A stretch of DNA of 64,000 nucleotides from Variovorax sp. IB41 (GCF_016405905.1 NZ_JAEFCB010000001.1:1178001-1242000); one strand, 5' to 3'. Counted from the first letter of the stretch, positions 34,001 through 42,435 are shown. The notes: a model not told the origin generated them from the sequence alone. Made by a program: numbers and translations.

Positions 34001-34103
34001 CCAGCGTCGTGATGAGCGTGGCGGCGTACACGGCGACCGTGACGGCCGTGCTGACCGTTGCACCAGTGGCGAGTCCGATGACGCCGACGATTGCTTGTGG
34101 CAT
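31041..34103 (-). CDS. Central tail hub/host-specificity protein (gpJ-like)
   Basis: A 1020-residue protein. The N-terminal 60 residues hold a hydrophobic Ala/Val/Thr stretch (QAIVGVIGLATGATVSTAVT). The body (about 60-560) is hub-like, with fibronectin-type repeats after about 590 (SWAAIQDASILSGGKVEVQW; SAWSAQIYHQVIG). Near residues 809-830 and 876-895 there are two triplets of an 8-residue SFYGxDxx repeat. It holds the gpJ position at the end of the tail operon and should decide host range. The start at 34103 has GGAAGATCTG upstream; a longer frame to 34190 overlaps the previous gene. Confidence 0.88.
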   Translation of the reverse strand: MPQAIVGVIGLATGATVSTAVTVAVYAATLITTLVMSGAQKRKAERKQRADYEASVVDRMVNVASPTATRELVMGRTRKGGAVYFQTSVAPHNAVYVACLALAGNEIAAVERIYFNETPIDLDGDGNVTTAPWGRYNKITVKETDGHPVRTLAHTPIPGTLSVLRAVPFGSGDYFFPNGASNVAFSLVGSTLNITDPVPGDEYTVTYQWEQFLSTARVFVHLGSPDQVSDPRMQLLLPGIWTADHRARGVPYIECEFVYDETSFPNGLPNITAQIAGAKIYDPRTGLTAFTENPALMMRHVLMHPQFGKRTSLTAAEDARIIAVANACDVPINYTGAEVVPTFRATVVAPFGTPPKDVLDDLQQAMGGEWAFAGAEFLVRPGVYQAPVMHLTEDDLAVEQQEADGTVTRIPITISTHRPRNQKINSVAPRICDQAANYIETPLDPIRADALIAADGAELSQELPMPAVFYAPQARHIAGILIRDSRDPMTARIPFKMRAYPLELFDSITLTLPDYGWSSKEFRILEREFSPEGMFVTLTLKETTAAIFAYGAPFLPQGYADNTGLPRPWDIRPPTITSISSGEDELILGSDGSILTAVRVSWAAIQDASILSGGKVEVQWLVLPNGAWHTETAPGDSTELKFTGVEDSSVIVVRARTYNSLASSAWSAQIYHQVIGKTAPPPNIENLSIAGYTLSWSLARRPVDLAGFVFRFHYGNNLDWNSAAPLHEGLILSSPWTPDTRPGGVVTIMGKARDTSGNWSLATGNVALNLGDPPIANIIEQWDFAALGWPAEVGMQSGWSLVGGDPTADDLDSFYGTDDQSFYGVETESFYKLSSYSQMVYVTELISLNSALAGSIMTLVAQTEGIDVHIDYRLAGPGSFYGPDTGSFYGADDESFYLAPGAWMPWPGQIVVDNDAYQFRVTIGAGSTQGKITGLVLTVDAPDLEEQIADLAINAAGTAIPYTKSFTSIKTIQASLQANVSGAVTVELNKSLPLAPSIKAFTAAHTAVSGATADITLKGY

Positions 34104-34522
34104 CAGATCTTCCAGGCTGCGGTCGCAGCGTCCATGCCAAGGGCGACGATGCCTTTCTCGCCGGGGGCGAGAACATTGACGCCATTGCACACACCGAGCA
34201 TTTCTCGGCCGGCGTTCATCACCAGCACCACGTCGCCGACGCCGGCCATCAACGGCGGCACGGCCTCACCGAGATAGACAGACGCGATCGCCTTCAAGCC
34301 GCCAGCTTTTTCGAGGCGTCGCAACGTCCGACGCAGGGCCTTCCTCATCGATCCGCGCGTGGTGCCGTAGGGTTCGAAAGCTGCCATCGGGTTCGAGCCA
34401 GTGAGCGCAGAAACGGCAGCCGCAGCAAAGATGCAGCAGTCGTTCGTCCCCCACAAAAAGGGCATCGATGCGCGCTCCTGCGAGAAGCCAGCAAAACGCT
34501 CCTGCCAGTCCCGGCGCCTCAT
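34103..34522 (-). CDS. NlpC/P60-like tail-tip protein (gpK position)
   Basis: A 139-residue protein. FLWGTNDCCIFAAAAVSALT carries the likely catalytic Cys of a phage papain-like NlpC/P60 relative (DUF6950 type). VGDVVLVMNAGREMLGVCNG is a beta core in which the usual His is not obvious. In lambda-like tails this position encodes a peptidoglycan-cleaving tail-tip assembly protein. It overlaps its neighbours on both sides (TGATG and ATGA). Confidence 0.8.
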   Translation of the reverse strand: MRRRDWQERFAGFSQERASMPFLWGTNDCCIFAAAAVSALTGSNPMAAFEPYGTTRGSMRKALRRTLRRLEKAGGLKAIASVYLGEAVPPLMAGVGDVVLVMNAGREMLGVCNGVNVLAPGEKGIVALGMDAATAAWKI

Positions 34523-35103
34523 CGGCCCCCCAGTGCAATGAGCCATTGCTTGCCTGCCCAGGTGACGGGCTTGTTGGCCTGCGAGATCACGTACTCGAAG
34601 GCGCGATCGCCGGGGTACAGGGACCACTGGTCGACGTTGCTGTACGTGAGCGGTGTGCCGCGCAGAAGATCGACCGCCGTGCTTTCCGCGCTGACCGAGA
34701 TCGAGCAGGTAGCGCCGTCCTCCTCGATGCCCATGACGTCCAGCCGACCGGCCCAGTCGATGGGCGCGTCGAGGACCTGCCAGTCCGCGCTGAGGATTGC
34801 CAGGCGGATCGTGAGCGGCGTTCCCTGCACAATGTTCGTGTCGTCGAGGGCCAGCGCCATGTACTCGGTGGGCACGCCGGACAAGCCCAGCTGCAGGCCC
34901 TTGATTTCGCCGGGGGAATCCGTGATGGCGCCGATGGCCCCGAGGCCCGCAGCGCCGCGGTAGGTCACCCCGCCGAAATCGATGTCGACATTCGACGAGT
35001 TGAGTGCGACAGGCACTCCGGGAAAATCCATGTGCACGAGCTGAACGACGGAAAGGCCGCCGGCGCTCAGCGCTGCAATCGCGAGTGCGCTGAGCGACTT
35101 CAT
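34519..35103 (-). CDS. Tail-tip protein (gpL position)
   Basis: A 194-residue protein. An Ala-rich N-terminal helix (ALAIAALSAGGLSVVQLVHM) precedes a beta-rich body (NSSNVDIDFGGVTYRGAAGL; YSNVDQWSLYPGDRAFEYVI). By order it matches lambda gpL, but no zinc or iron-sulphur Cys cluster is present, so it is of a different family. The N-terminal hydrophobic stretch could be read as a signal; in a tail protein it is more likely a packing helix. Confidence 0.65.
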   Translation of the reverse strand: MKSLSALAIAALSAGGLSVVQLVHMDFPGVPVALNSSNVDIDFGGVTYRGAAGLGAIGAITDSPGEIKGLQLGLSGVPTEYMALALDDTNIVQGTPLTIRLAILSADWQVLDAPIDWAGRLDVMGIEEDGATCSISVSAESTAVDLLRGTPLTYSNVDQWSLYPGDRAFEYVISQANKPVTWAGKQWLIALGGR

Positions 35104-35693
35104 CCGATCTTCTCCAGGAAATCGAAGGAGATCTCGGGCGTGCTGCCCGGCACGTATTGGACAGGCGTACCGCCGATCAGGCGGAACGGTGCCGAGGGCC
35201 TGTCCCATGTCACTACGGCGCCGCCCACGATCGCGAATCGGAGGCGGTTCACGATCGGCAGCACCAACACACCAGCGCCGTTCGCGACTGTCTTCTGCTG
35301 GGCTTGCAACAGCAAGCCACTCACACCCACCATGTCGCCGGCGAGCAGCGTCGCTCCGGGTGTGGTGTTGATGGTGATCACGCCGGCGCCCTTCGCGGCC
35401 GCCTGTGCGGTGGGTGTTCCACGCAACGTCCCACGCGGCTCTGGCCGAACTAGGTGGTAGAGATCCACCCAGTTGGTCATGCCCCGCATCGACGCCCTGA
35501 AGGCCTCGACCTCCGCTGCGTCATCGTGCGTGCGTGCCGGAAGCGTCAGATTTGCGCTCCACCGGTCGTTCAGTCGATCGACGACCTGCTGGCTGCCGCC
35601 GCCTGGTGCCGAGTTGGCTCGCTGGTTCGTCAGCGGGTCCATCGTGAAAGTCGCGGGATCGTCGAAGAAGTCCGGGCGTGCGATGAGGCTCAT
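35100..35693 (-). CDS. Minor tail protein (gpM position)
   Basis: A 197-residue protein (ARPDFFDDPATFTMDPLTNQ; NWVDLYHLVRPEPRGTLRGT; FRLIGGTPVQYVPGSTPEIS). It lies between the tape measure and the gpL-position gene and overlaps both by 4 bp. The beta-rich content suits a distal tail or adaptor ring. The family is not recognised; the role is inferred from order. Confidence 0.7.
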   Translation of the reverse strand: MSLIARPDFFDDPATFTMDPLTNQRANSAPGGGSQQVVDRLNDRWSANLTLPARTHDDAAEVEAFRASMRGMTNWVDLYHLVRPEPRGTLRGTPTAQAAAKGAGVITINTTPGATLLAGDMVGVSGLLLQAQQKTVANGAGVLVLPIVNRLRFAIVGGAVVTWDRPSAPFRLIGGTPVQYVPGSTPEISFDFLEKIG

Positions 35694-37852
35694 GATCGAA
35701 GCACCCCCCCGTAGCCCATGCTGCGACCCGTGGCGGCTGCAGCACGCCGCTCCGAGTCGGCGATCGCCTTCTTCACGGTGCTCACGGTCGCGACGTCACC
35801 GACCGTGAAATAGTTGTTCGTGACCCCGCCGCCGAGGGCGTGGTTCGGCGTGATGCTGCCCACGACGCCCGGCTTGAACAGTTCGGGGCCTTGCTCGCCC
35901 ACCAAGTAGGTTTCGCCGCCATACACGGTGCCGCCTGCTGCTCGGCCGGGGCCGGAGAAGGCCATTGCCATGCCATCTAGAGCAGACATGTCCGCAGCGC
36001 TGTAGCCGCCGCCCAAGGAGGTTCCTGTCAGCAGCTGGCCGATGGTCCCCAGGACGCCGCCGAAGGATCCTTTGCCCTTGCCGCCTTCGACCAGGTCGCC
36101 GAACATCGCGCGCGAGATGTCGGCAGCGATGGCCTCCGAGACCATGCGCTTGATCATCTTGCCGAAGTTGTCGCCGATGTCCTTGAAGTTGCCGTCGAGC
36201 GCATCGTTCAGTCCCTGCCCGAGCGAGTCCTGAATGTTCCCCGCGGCCCGCTTGGAAAACTCATCGCCTTGCGCGGCCAGCTTCTTTTGCGCCTCGGTGA
36301 GCTCCTCGCCTTCCTTCGCCAACGCGCGCACGTAGGTCTGCGTCGAAATCGCACCCTGCTCGCGCAATTCGTTGAGGTGCTCGACAGCTGCGTTGTAGGC
36401 CTCGAGCGGTGTGAGCGTGGCTTCGTAGAGCTTCTTCCCCTCATCCTGAAGCGCGAAAAGGCGGCGCTGCGCTTCCTCCTGATCGTGCGCTGCCTCTTTC
36501 TCGGCGGCCGAGCGTTCCTTCGTGATGTCGATCTCGGCCGCGAGTTGCAGCATCCGCTGCTTCTGCGCCTCGGTGACTTCGCCGCCTTGCGCGCGGATGC
36601 GCTGGATCTCGGCCAAAGTCTCTTCGACCTGGCTCAGTTCCTTGACCTTTTCGCGCTGCTTGTCGAGGCTCTCGATATACCGCTTGGCCGCGGCTTCGTC
36701 GTCCTTCGCCTTCTTCTCGGCACCGCCGCCGCCGGTCGCCACGACGGGCGCCTTCGCCTTCGGGTCCTTGATGTCCGGCGTCCAGCCGCGCTCTTCGAGC
36801 CCCTTCTGCGCGGACCCGAACGGATCGGCCTTGTCGGCGAGCTTCTTCAGTTCGGTGCTGGCCGCGTTGGCGATGCCGATCTGCTCTTGGATCTTCTTGT
36901 TGTAGGTCTCAAGACGACGGCGAGCCATCTCGTTGCCGGGCTCGCGCTGCAGCTGCAACTCAGGACCGTTGCGCAGGCCCTCCAGACGCTTTTGCTCTGC
37001 GACCGCGGCCTGGGCCTTCTTCTGAACCTGGCCGATCTCATCCACGCCCAGGGTGCGCGCGGCGGCACCACGCAGGACATCGAGAATGGCCTGCAGCGCG
37101 CCCGCTTCCTTGCGTGCCTCGAGCAGCTGCGCGGAAATGCTGACCAGCGACTTGAGGAACGGGCCACCGAAAGAGATCGCGGCGGCTTCCGACGACAGCT
37201 TGAGCTTCGTCAGGTTGTCGTTGAAGTCGGCGGCGTCCTTGGCAAGCGCGCCGCCGTAGATGGCCCCGAGCTTCTCGGCCTCGATGCGTAGCTTCTCGAT
37301 GCCCTCGCGGCCTTGATTCAGGAACGGAATCATCTCGGCGCCGCTCTTGCCGAACACGCGCTGCGCGAGCGCCGCCTTCCCTGCGCCATCCTCGTAACCC
37401 GAGAAGCGGTCGGCCAGGTCGCCGAGCACCTCTTCGTTCGTGCGCAGTGTGCCGTCCGCGTTCTGGACTTCGACCTTCAGCGATTTGAACGTGGCAGCCG
37501 CTTCTTTGTTTCCGCCTGCGGCCTCGGCCATGAGCTTGCTCAGGCGACCCACGCCGCCGGCCAACGCCTCGAAGGGCGTGCCCACGGACTCACCGGCGAA
37601 GCGGAGTTCGCTCAGTTTCTCGACGCTGATCCCGGTCTTCTCCTGCAGGTCGTCGAGTTGGTCGAGCATGTCGATCGAACTCTTGACCTGCAGCGCGGCG
37701 ACGGCGCCAGCAACGGCCGTGGCGACACCGGCCAGGCCCGATCGCGTCGTCTCGGCCTTCGACCGCAGACCATCCAGCGACCGGCTCGCGCTCGCGAACG
37801 CGGCCTGCGAGATGTCCTTGCCGGCAATGAGGATCTCGGCTCTGGTTACCAC
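35690..37852 (-). CDS. Tail tape measure protein
   Basis: A 720-residue protein. Its features are an N-terminal tape-measure region (SIDMLDQLDDLQEKTGISVE; QRVFGKSGAEMIPFLNQG), a long central coiled coil (about 320-540) and a C-terminal lambda-type block (FKDIGDNFGKMIKRMVSEAI; AAGGTVYGGETYLVGEQGPE). At about 0.15 nm per residue the length predicts a tail of roughly 100 nm. It follows the G/GT chaperone genes, as expected, because GT chaperones bind the tape measure. Confidence 0.93.
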   Translation of the reverse strand: MVTRAEILIAGKDISQAAFASASRSLDGLRSKAETTRSGLAGVATAVAGAVAALQVKSSIDMLDQLDDLQEKTGISVEKLSELRFAGESVGTPFEALAGGVGRLSKLMAEAAGGNKEAAATFKSLKVEVQNADGTLRTNEEVLGDLADRFSGYEDGAGKAALAQRVFGKSGAEMIPFLNQGREGIEKLRIEAEKLGAIYGGALAKDAADFNDNLTKLKLSSEAAAISFGGPFLKSLVSISAQLLEARKEAGALQAILDVLRGAAARTLGVDEIGQVQKKAQAAVAEQKRLEGLRNGPELQLQREPGNEMARRRLETYNKKIQEQIGIANAASTELKKLADKADPFGSAQKGLEERGWTPDIKDPKAKAPVVATGGGGAEKKAKDDEAAAKRYIESLDKQREKVKELSQVEETLAEIQRIRAQGGEVTEAQKQRMLQLAAEIDITKERSAAEKEAAHDQEEAQRRLFALQDEGKKLYEATLTPLEAYNAAVEHLNELREQGAISTQTYVRALAKEGEELTEAQKKLAAQGDEFSKRAAGNIQDSLGQGLNDALDGNFKDIGDNFGKMIKRMVSEAIAADISRAMFGDLVEGGKGKGSFGGVLGTIGQLLTGTSLGGGYSAADMSALDGMAMAFSGPGRAAGGTVYGGETYLVGEQGPELFKPGVVGSITPNHALGGGVTNNYFTVGDVATVSTVKKAIADSERRAAAATGRSMGYGGVLRS

Positions 37853-37853
37853 G

Positions 37854-38560
37854 TCACCCCTTCCGTCGCCGGCGCGCGTTCTGCGCCTTGACCTGATCCA
37901 GCACGCTGACGCGCCGCACGGGCGGCTCGACTGGCGGGTTCCAGGGGTCCACGTTCATGAAGTGCAGCGCCGACCACGCCTTGCCGTCGCGGCGCGTGCT
38001 GGCACCCTGCAGCGCTGCGGCCAGTGCCTTGGCATGGCGCAGGCGAGTGGCGTCGGGGCCAAGCCCTTCCTTCTCGTAGATCACTTGCCATTGCCCAAAC
38101 TCCTGCGCGCTCATGCGGTGCCCTAGTTCTTCGACGGTGCATCCCAGATCCCGCGCCAGAACAAAGGCAAAACGCAGCGCGGGCCGGGCAGTTAGTTTTT
38201 TGCGGTGGCCTTGCTGTCCTGGCCGGACAGCCGCAACGCGATGTGAAAGAGGCTGAAGAAGGCTTCGGAATGCGCAGCGCCGAACATGTCCCACTCGTGG
38301 ACCGACATCAGCGGTTGGCCCGCGTCATCGACCACGCATTTGTGAAGGAGGCGGGGCGTCACCAGCGACCCGGCACGCGCGCGCGCTTGGTCTTCGGTTT
38401 CGCCTTCGAGCGGCTCGCGCGCCTTCTGGTTGAGCGCGTCGTTTTCGAGGCGCTCCGACAGCAGCATCCCGCGCACGATCACGTCGCCGCCGAGCTCTTC
38501 GCACGGCTCGACCTGTTGCGGCAGCGTCGGGACCTTGAGGTTCTTCCGATCGAGCGCCAT
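37854..38560 (-). CDS. Tail assembly chaperone GT (product of -1 frameshift)
   Basis: The G frame (38560 down to 38195) is joined to the T frame (38195 to 37854) by a -1 slip on A AAA AAC, giving about 235 residues: 122 from G and 113 from T. The T part starts LTARPALRFAFVLARDLGCT and continues VEELGHRMSAQEFGQWQVIY, typical of gpT-like proteins; it has no good start codon of its own. In lambda-like phages GT binds the tape measure during tail assembly and is made in small amounts. Confidence 0.88.
38192..38560 (-). CDS. Tail assembly chaperone G
   Basis: A 122-residue protein, the unshifted product. It contains VEPCEELGGDVIVRGMLLSE, LLHKCVVDDAGQPLMSVHEW and FSLFHIALRLSGQD, typical of gpG-like chaperones, and ends ...ATAKN at TAA 38194-38192. 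The stop follows directly on the slippery heptamer. It lies between the tail tube and tape measure genes, the standard position. Confidence 0.88.
   Translation of the reverse strand: MALDRKNLKVPTLPQQVEPCEELGGDVIVRGMLLSERLENDALNQKAREPLEGETEDQARARAGSLVTPRLLHKCVVDDAGQPLMSVHEWDMFGAAHSEAFFSLFHIALRLSGQDSKATAKN
38195..38201 (-). other. Programmed -1 ribosomal frameshift site (A AAA AAC)
   Basis: Six A residues then C on the minus strand, phased X XXY YYZ in the G frame, immediately before its stop codon TAA. Slipping back one base moves ribosomes into the open T frame (AAA AAA CTA ACT). This is the known mechanism for G/GT pairs. Confidence 0.9.
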
Positions 38561-38562
38561 GC

Positions 38563-39213
38563 TTACGCCCCCGGGTAGGCTTGCAGCCAGCCGCGCACGT
38601 CGATGCTGACGGGCGTGGTCACCGCGGCACCGGCTGCGCCACCAGGTGCGAGGTTCGTGCTGGGGATGCCGGCGAAGAGCACCACAGTGCCATCGAGGAA
38701 ACGGAAGCGGATTGCCACCACTTGGCGGCCACGCGATGCAGCCTTCAGGGCCAGCAGCGCCGGATCGGCGATGTCCCAGAGCGAGCCGAATGCATAGGCG
38801 AGCGGCGTCTCGTTGCCCGGCAGGTTGTAGTCGCGCTTTGTGTGGATGGTGCGGATCGCGACCTTGTCGGCCTCGCCGCCGCTGGGCGTCACATCGGTGA
38901 AGGTGGCGGCAGACACGCCGAAGGTGATCTTGCTCGCGGTTCCGGAGATGAAGGTGCCCAAGAAACCGGAGGTGTCGATGTCGTCCAGCGTGAACGACAC
39001 ACCCGCAGAGATCGCTTTCACGCGCACCACGGCATAGTCGAGATCGCTGAACCCCTTGACGCGCAGCAACACGATGTCGCCGACGATGAAAGTGTGGGTT
39101 GCCGCAGTCGCTACGGCCGGATTGGCTTTGGAGATCGCGGTGATGGGGATGGGCGTAGCCGCGACGGATTGAACATCGACGCCGACTTCGGACCAGATTT
39201 GTACTTCGGACAT
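38563..39213 (-). CDS. Major tail tube protein
   Basis: A 216-residue beta-rich protein (VQIWSEVGVDVQSVAATPIP; LLRVKGFSDLDYAVVRVKAI; TTPVSIDVRGWLQAYPGA). Size, position before the chaperone genes and composition fit a siphophage tail tube subunit. It ends 2 bp before the G start. The gpV C-terminal Ig domain seen in lambda is not apparent. Confidence 0.85.
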   Translation of the reverse strand: MSEVQIWSEVGVDVQSVAATPIPITAISKANPAVATAATHTFIVGDIVLLRVKGFSDLDYAVVRVKAISAGVSFTLDDIDTSGFLGTFISGTASKITFGVSAATFTDVTPSGGEADKVAIRTIHTKRDYNLPGNETPLAYAFGSLWDIADPALLALKAASRGRQVVAIRFRFLDGTVVLFAGIPSTNLAPGGAAGAAVTTPVSIDVRGWLQAYPGA

Positions 39214-39225
39214 GGATGGCTCCTG

Positions 39226-39678
39226 TTAACGGGCAAGGTCCGGCGCACCGCGCCGGGTGTAGTAGGTGAAGCGCCAGAGCTGTTCGCGGCCGACCATGGG
39301 GACTTCGCCCTCGCCGCCGAGAAAGATCCGGCTGCCAGCGATGCGCGCGCGGTTGTGTTTGGGGATGGCGAAGGTGGGCACGCCGATAAGTTGCTCGACC
39401 TGCAGACCCAGCGCGCGGCCGCGCTTGGCGGCGTCCTCGGCGGCAGCATCGGCCACCACGCAGGTGATCAGCACGCCGTAGGTGCGCGCCTCCAGGCCGT
39501 CGACCGTCTGCGGGTCCACGGTCTCGCCCTCGGGAGCTTCCTGCACCAGCAGGGCCGGGAGTTCGCCCCGCGTGAGGCGGTCCGAACGATCGAGGAACAC
39601 GTTCAGGCCCGCATCGGTGGCGCCGGCCTTGAGCGCATCGCGCACGCCTTCGAGGATGGTTTGCGTGACGGCGGGCAT
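39226..39678 (-). CDS. Tail terminator/minor tail protein (gpU/Z-like)
   Basis: A 150-residue protein (VTQTILEGVRDALKAGATDA; DRLTRGELPALLVQEAPEGE; LWRFTYYTRRGAPDLAR). The pattern fits phage tail completion proteins at the head end of the tail. The ATG at 39678 overlaps the FII-like stop. It precedes the tail tube gene. Confidence 0.78.
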   Translation of the reverse strand: MPAVTQTILEGVRDALKAGATDAGLNVFLDRSDRLTRGELPALLVQEAPEGETVDPQTVDGLEARTYGVLITCVVADAAAEDAAKRGRALGLQVEQLIGVPTFAIPKHNRARIAGSRIFLGGEGEVPMVGREQLWRFTYYTRRGAPDLAR

Positions 39679-39980
39679 CAGACGCGCTCCTGCACTTGCA
39701 CGTTGACCCATCCCGAGCTATCGGGCTCCAGGCCGCCGACAACCTTGTAGGCCGTGCCGTTGATGACGATCTCTTTGCCGTAGGCCAGGCTCGGCGTGTA
39801 CTTCTGCTCGAAGCTCGCCAGCAGGCCGGCGCTTTCGGCATCGTCCAGCGGGTTGACGGGCGCCGCGTCGAAGATCACGCCGAACGGTTCGCTGCCCTCA
39901 TAGGTCGCGGACGCGTTCGCGAGCCGGCGGGTGCAGGCTGCGTTCACGCGTTGCTCCAGGGCTGCGAACGGATCGACCAT
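39678..39980 (-). CDS. Head-tail joining protein (gpFII-like)
   Basis: A 100-residue protein (DPFAALEQRVNAACTRRLAN; DAESAGLLASFEQKYTPSLA; WVNVQVQERV). Length, the Ala/Leu-rich start and the beta C-terminus match the lambda gpFII attachment family. It sits between DUF2190 and the tail terminator. It would cap the connector and give the docking site for the tail. Confidence 0.8.
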   Translation of the reverse strand: MVDPFAALEQRVNAACTRRLANASATYEGSEPFGVIFDAAPVNPLDDAESAGLLASFEQKYTPSLAYGKEIVINGTAYKVVGGLEPDSSGWVNVQVQERV

Positions 39981-39995
39981 GTAAGGCTCGGGCGA

Positions 39996-40319
39996 TCAGG
40001 CGTTCAGGTGCAGCCAGACGGTCGTGACACCGTTGCCCGCGGCCTTGGCGGCGTAGCCGGCGAGCACGTTGCCGCTGGCGGTCGTGGTCAGGCGGGTGTT
40101 GGCCGCGTCCCAGTACAGCAGCGCGCCCTGGGCCGGGGTGTCGGTGCTGAGCTTGGCCAGTTCGGCCACGCCCTTGACGCGGATCGCGCCGGTGCCGCCG
40201 GCGGGGATGTCAGCAATGACGATGCCGACGCGAACGCCGAACACGACCACGGCACCGGACGCCACTGCGCCAGCGCTCGTGTAGTCGAGGACGTTGCCTT
40301 CTTGAACAAAATTTTTCAT
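39996..40319 (-). CDS. DUF2190-family capsid-associated protein
   Basis: A 107-residue Gly/Ala/Val-rich protein (FVQEGNVLDYTSAGAVASGA; GAIRVKGVAELAKLSTDTPA; ALLYWDAANTRLTTTASGNV). This is the classic DUF2190 pattern, a family thought to decorate or stabilise capsids in place of gpD. It directly follows the capsid gene by order. The start at 40319 (MKNFVQEG) replaces a longer frame. Confidence 0.88.
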   Translation of the reverse strand: MKNFVQEGNVLDYTSAGAVASGAVVVFGVRVGIVIADIPAGGTGAIRVKGVAELAKLSTDTPAQGALLYWDAANTRLTTTASGNVLAGYAAKAAGNGVTTVWLHLNA

Positions 40320-40389
40320 GACGGTTCCTTGAGGGAGGGAGTGGCTTGCGGGCCGGCAGGGCATTGCTGCCCCGCCCTGCCCTCATCGA

Positions 40390-42435
40390 TCACGCGCCGG
40401 GGTTCTTGGCCAGCGTGCGGAAGTCGAGCGGCGAGACGCCGGCATCGATGCGGACCTTGAATTCCGTGCCGTCGACGTTCCAGCCGTTCTTCTGCTCGAG
40501 GTACGGCGTCTGGTTGCCGTCGAGGTAGTTCACTTCGATGGTGTCGGCCGTGTTGGGGTTGGCTGCGCCGTACCAGGCCGTCGCCGAAGCCGCATCGAGG
40601 CGGGCATCGGAGACCACCTCGAAGGTTTCGCGCACGCTGTTGGGCGTGGTGTTGTTGCGCGTGGCGGCACCGACCTCGAACTCGCTCGCGCGCACCACGT
40701 TGGCGGTGCCCTTGAGAGCGCGCGGAACGATCAGGTACTGCAGGCCGATGTTCAGCGGCGATGCGCCTTGCTTCTGCAGCGCCATCGCAGCTTGCATCGC
40801 ATCGACGCTGGCGGTGGTGATCGCCGCGCCGGTCAGCAGATTGCCGTGCGTGGCATGGAACAGCGCCACGCCATCGGGCATGTTCGGGTTCGCGGTCAGG
40901 ATCGCGTAGACCAGATCGCCGATCGTGCGGATCGCAGCGCGGCCCATGAGGCGCGGCACGCGGGTGAACGCGTCGAGGTCATCGTTGATGATGGCCTGAC
41001 GGGTGATGCTGAACAGTTCGCCGTAGGTCGCCAGCACGACGCTCGCACCGCGCTCGGTAAGCGTTGCGTACTTGTACTCGGCACCTTCGTTCACCTTGCG
41101 CAGGCTCGGGAACGAGTTGAGGTCGACGCGCTGGCCCACCTTGAAGTCCGACAGGGTGCCGGGACGGGTCCACAGCTGGAAGGTTTCGTCCGCTTCCTGG
41201 TAGCCCTTGAGCAGCGACTTGCTGGCGACATTCGCGAGCAGGCCCGGGAAATCGCTGGTGCTGTGCGTGAAGGCCGCGCCGATGAAGGACATCTTGTCCA
41301 TGCCTTCGTGGCGCACGCCCGCACGGGCGAGACTCTCGCGGGCGAGCTCGGCGAGCGTGAAGCCGCGGAACGGGTTGGCGCCTTCGATCTTCTCGTAGCC
41401 GGCGCGCGCGAGCAGCGCCTGCGTGGTGGCCGTGCGGCGCTTGTCCTTTTCGTCCTCGACCGTGACGGCGTGCGTCCCGGCGGTCGGGGTGGCGCCAGCG
41501 GCGAGGTGCGCGAGCAGGCGGCTGCCAGCGGCTTCGACGGTCACGGCGTGAGCGTCTTCGCACTGGCGCTGCAGTTCGGCGACGCCAGCCTGCGCGGCGA
41601 AAGGCGCGAAGCTCGCGCGGATCGCGTTGCGGCGCGCGGTATCGGCGGCCAGGATGGCGGCTTGATCGGCTGCAGGAGCAGCGACGGGAGCAGCAGCAGT
41701 CGGGTTCGGTGCGGCCGCCGGGAGGGTGGTTTCGGGCATAGAGGGCTCCGTGGTTTTTGCGGCGGCTGCCGCGGGAATGCCTGCCACACGCGCGAGAGAC
41801 GCGGGCAGCGAGCGATAACGGGAAACAGGAAGGTCTCGCGCCGAAGCGGAGACCGGCATTGCGTCGGTGATGCCGTCGATCAGCTTTGCGTCGAGCGCTT
41901 CGGCGGCGGTGTAGAAGTGATCCTTGCCATCCATCAGCAGGGCCAGCATTGCGGGCTGGTCTCCGGTTTTGGTGGCGTAGCTGGTGGACATGGCCGCAGC
42001 CCAGGTGTCCAGCTGGTCGGCCATCTCGCGAAGCTCCACGCTGTTGCCGGCTACATAGGACCAGGGCGCGTGAATCATCAGCACGGCGTTCTCGGCCATG
42101 TGGACCGTGTCGCCGCCCAATGCGATCAGGCTGGCGATGGAAAGCGCCATGCTGTCGACCTCGGTCGTGATGTGGGCCTTGTGCCGGCGCATCGCGTTGA
42201 AGATGGCCAGGCCATCGGGCACGCTGCCGCCAATGCTGGCGATGCGTAACGTGATCTGTTCAACGTCGAGCTCCGCGAGCTCGCGCACGAACGATGCAGC
42301 GCTGACCGTCTCTTCCCACCAGCTTTCGCCGATGTCGCCGTAGATCAGGATCTCGGCCGAAGATGCCGCGCCCAGCGCTGCTGCAGCGACTGCTGTGCGG
42401 CGGCGGACTGCGTACCAGGTTGAGGTTTGGGGCAT
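40390..42435 (-). CDS. Fused ClpP-like prohead protease and major capsid protein
   Basis: A 681-residue protein. Residues 25-200 form a ClpP-type protease: ASIGGSVPDGLAIFNAM, catalytic Ser99 in DSMALSIASLIALGG, His122 in MIHAPW and a later Asp in ALDAKLIDG. A Pro/Ala-rich linker (about 225-255) leads to a scaffold-like helix and the major capsid domain (about 350-681: GFTLAELARESLARAGVRH; YATLTERGASVVLATYGELF). The fusion means protease, scaffold and shell are made as one chain that must cut itself during maturation. No separate capsid gene exists here. Confidence 0.9.
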   Translation of the reverse strand: MPQTSTWYAVRRRTAVAAAALGAASSAEILIYGDIGESWWEETVSAASFVRELAELDVEQITLRIASIGGSVPDGLAIFNAMRRHKAHITTEVDSMALSIASLIALGGDTVHMAENAVLMIHAPWSYVAGNSVELREMADQLDTWAAAMSTSYATKTGDQPAMLALLMDGKDHFYTAAEALDAKLIDGITDAMPVSASARDLPVSRYRSLPASLARVAGIPAAAAAKTTEPSMPETTLPAAAPNPTAAAPVAAPAADQAAILAADTARRNAIRASFAPFAAQAGVAELQRQCEDAHAVTVEAAGSRLLAHLAAGATPTAGTHAVTVEDEKDKRRTATTQALLARAGYEKIEGANPFRGFTLAELARESLARAGVRHEGMDKMSFIGAAFTHSTSDFPGLLANVASKSLLKGYQEADETFQLWTRPGTLSDFKVGQRVDLNSFPSLRKVNEGAEYKYATLTERGASVVLATYGELFSITRQAIINDDLDAFTRVPRLMGRAAIRTIGDLVYAILTANPNMPDGVALFHATHGNLLTGAAITTASVDAMQAAMALQKQGASPLNIGLQYLIVPRALKGTANVVRASEFEVGAATRNNTTPNSVRETFEVVSDARLDAASATAWYGAANPNTADTIEVNYLDGNQTPYLEQKNGWNVDGTEFKVRIDAGVSPLDFRTLAKNPGA

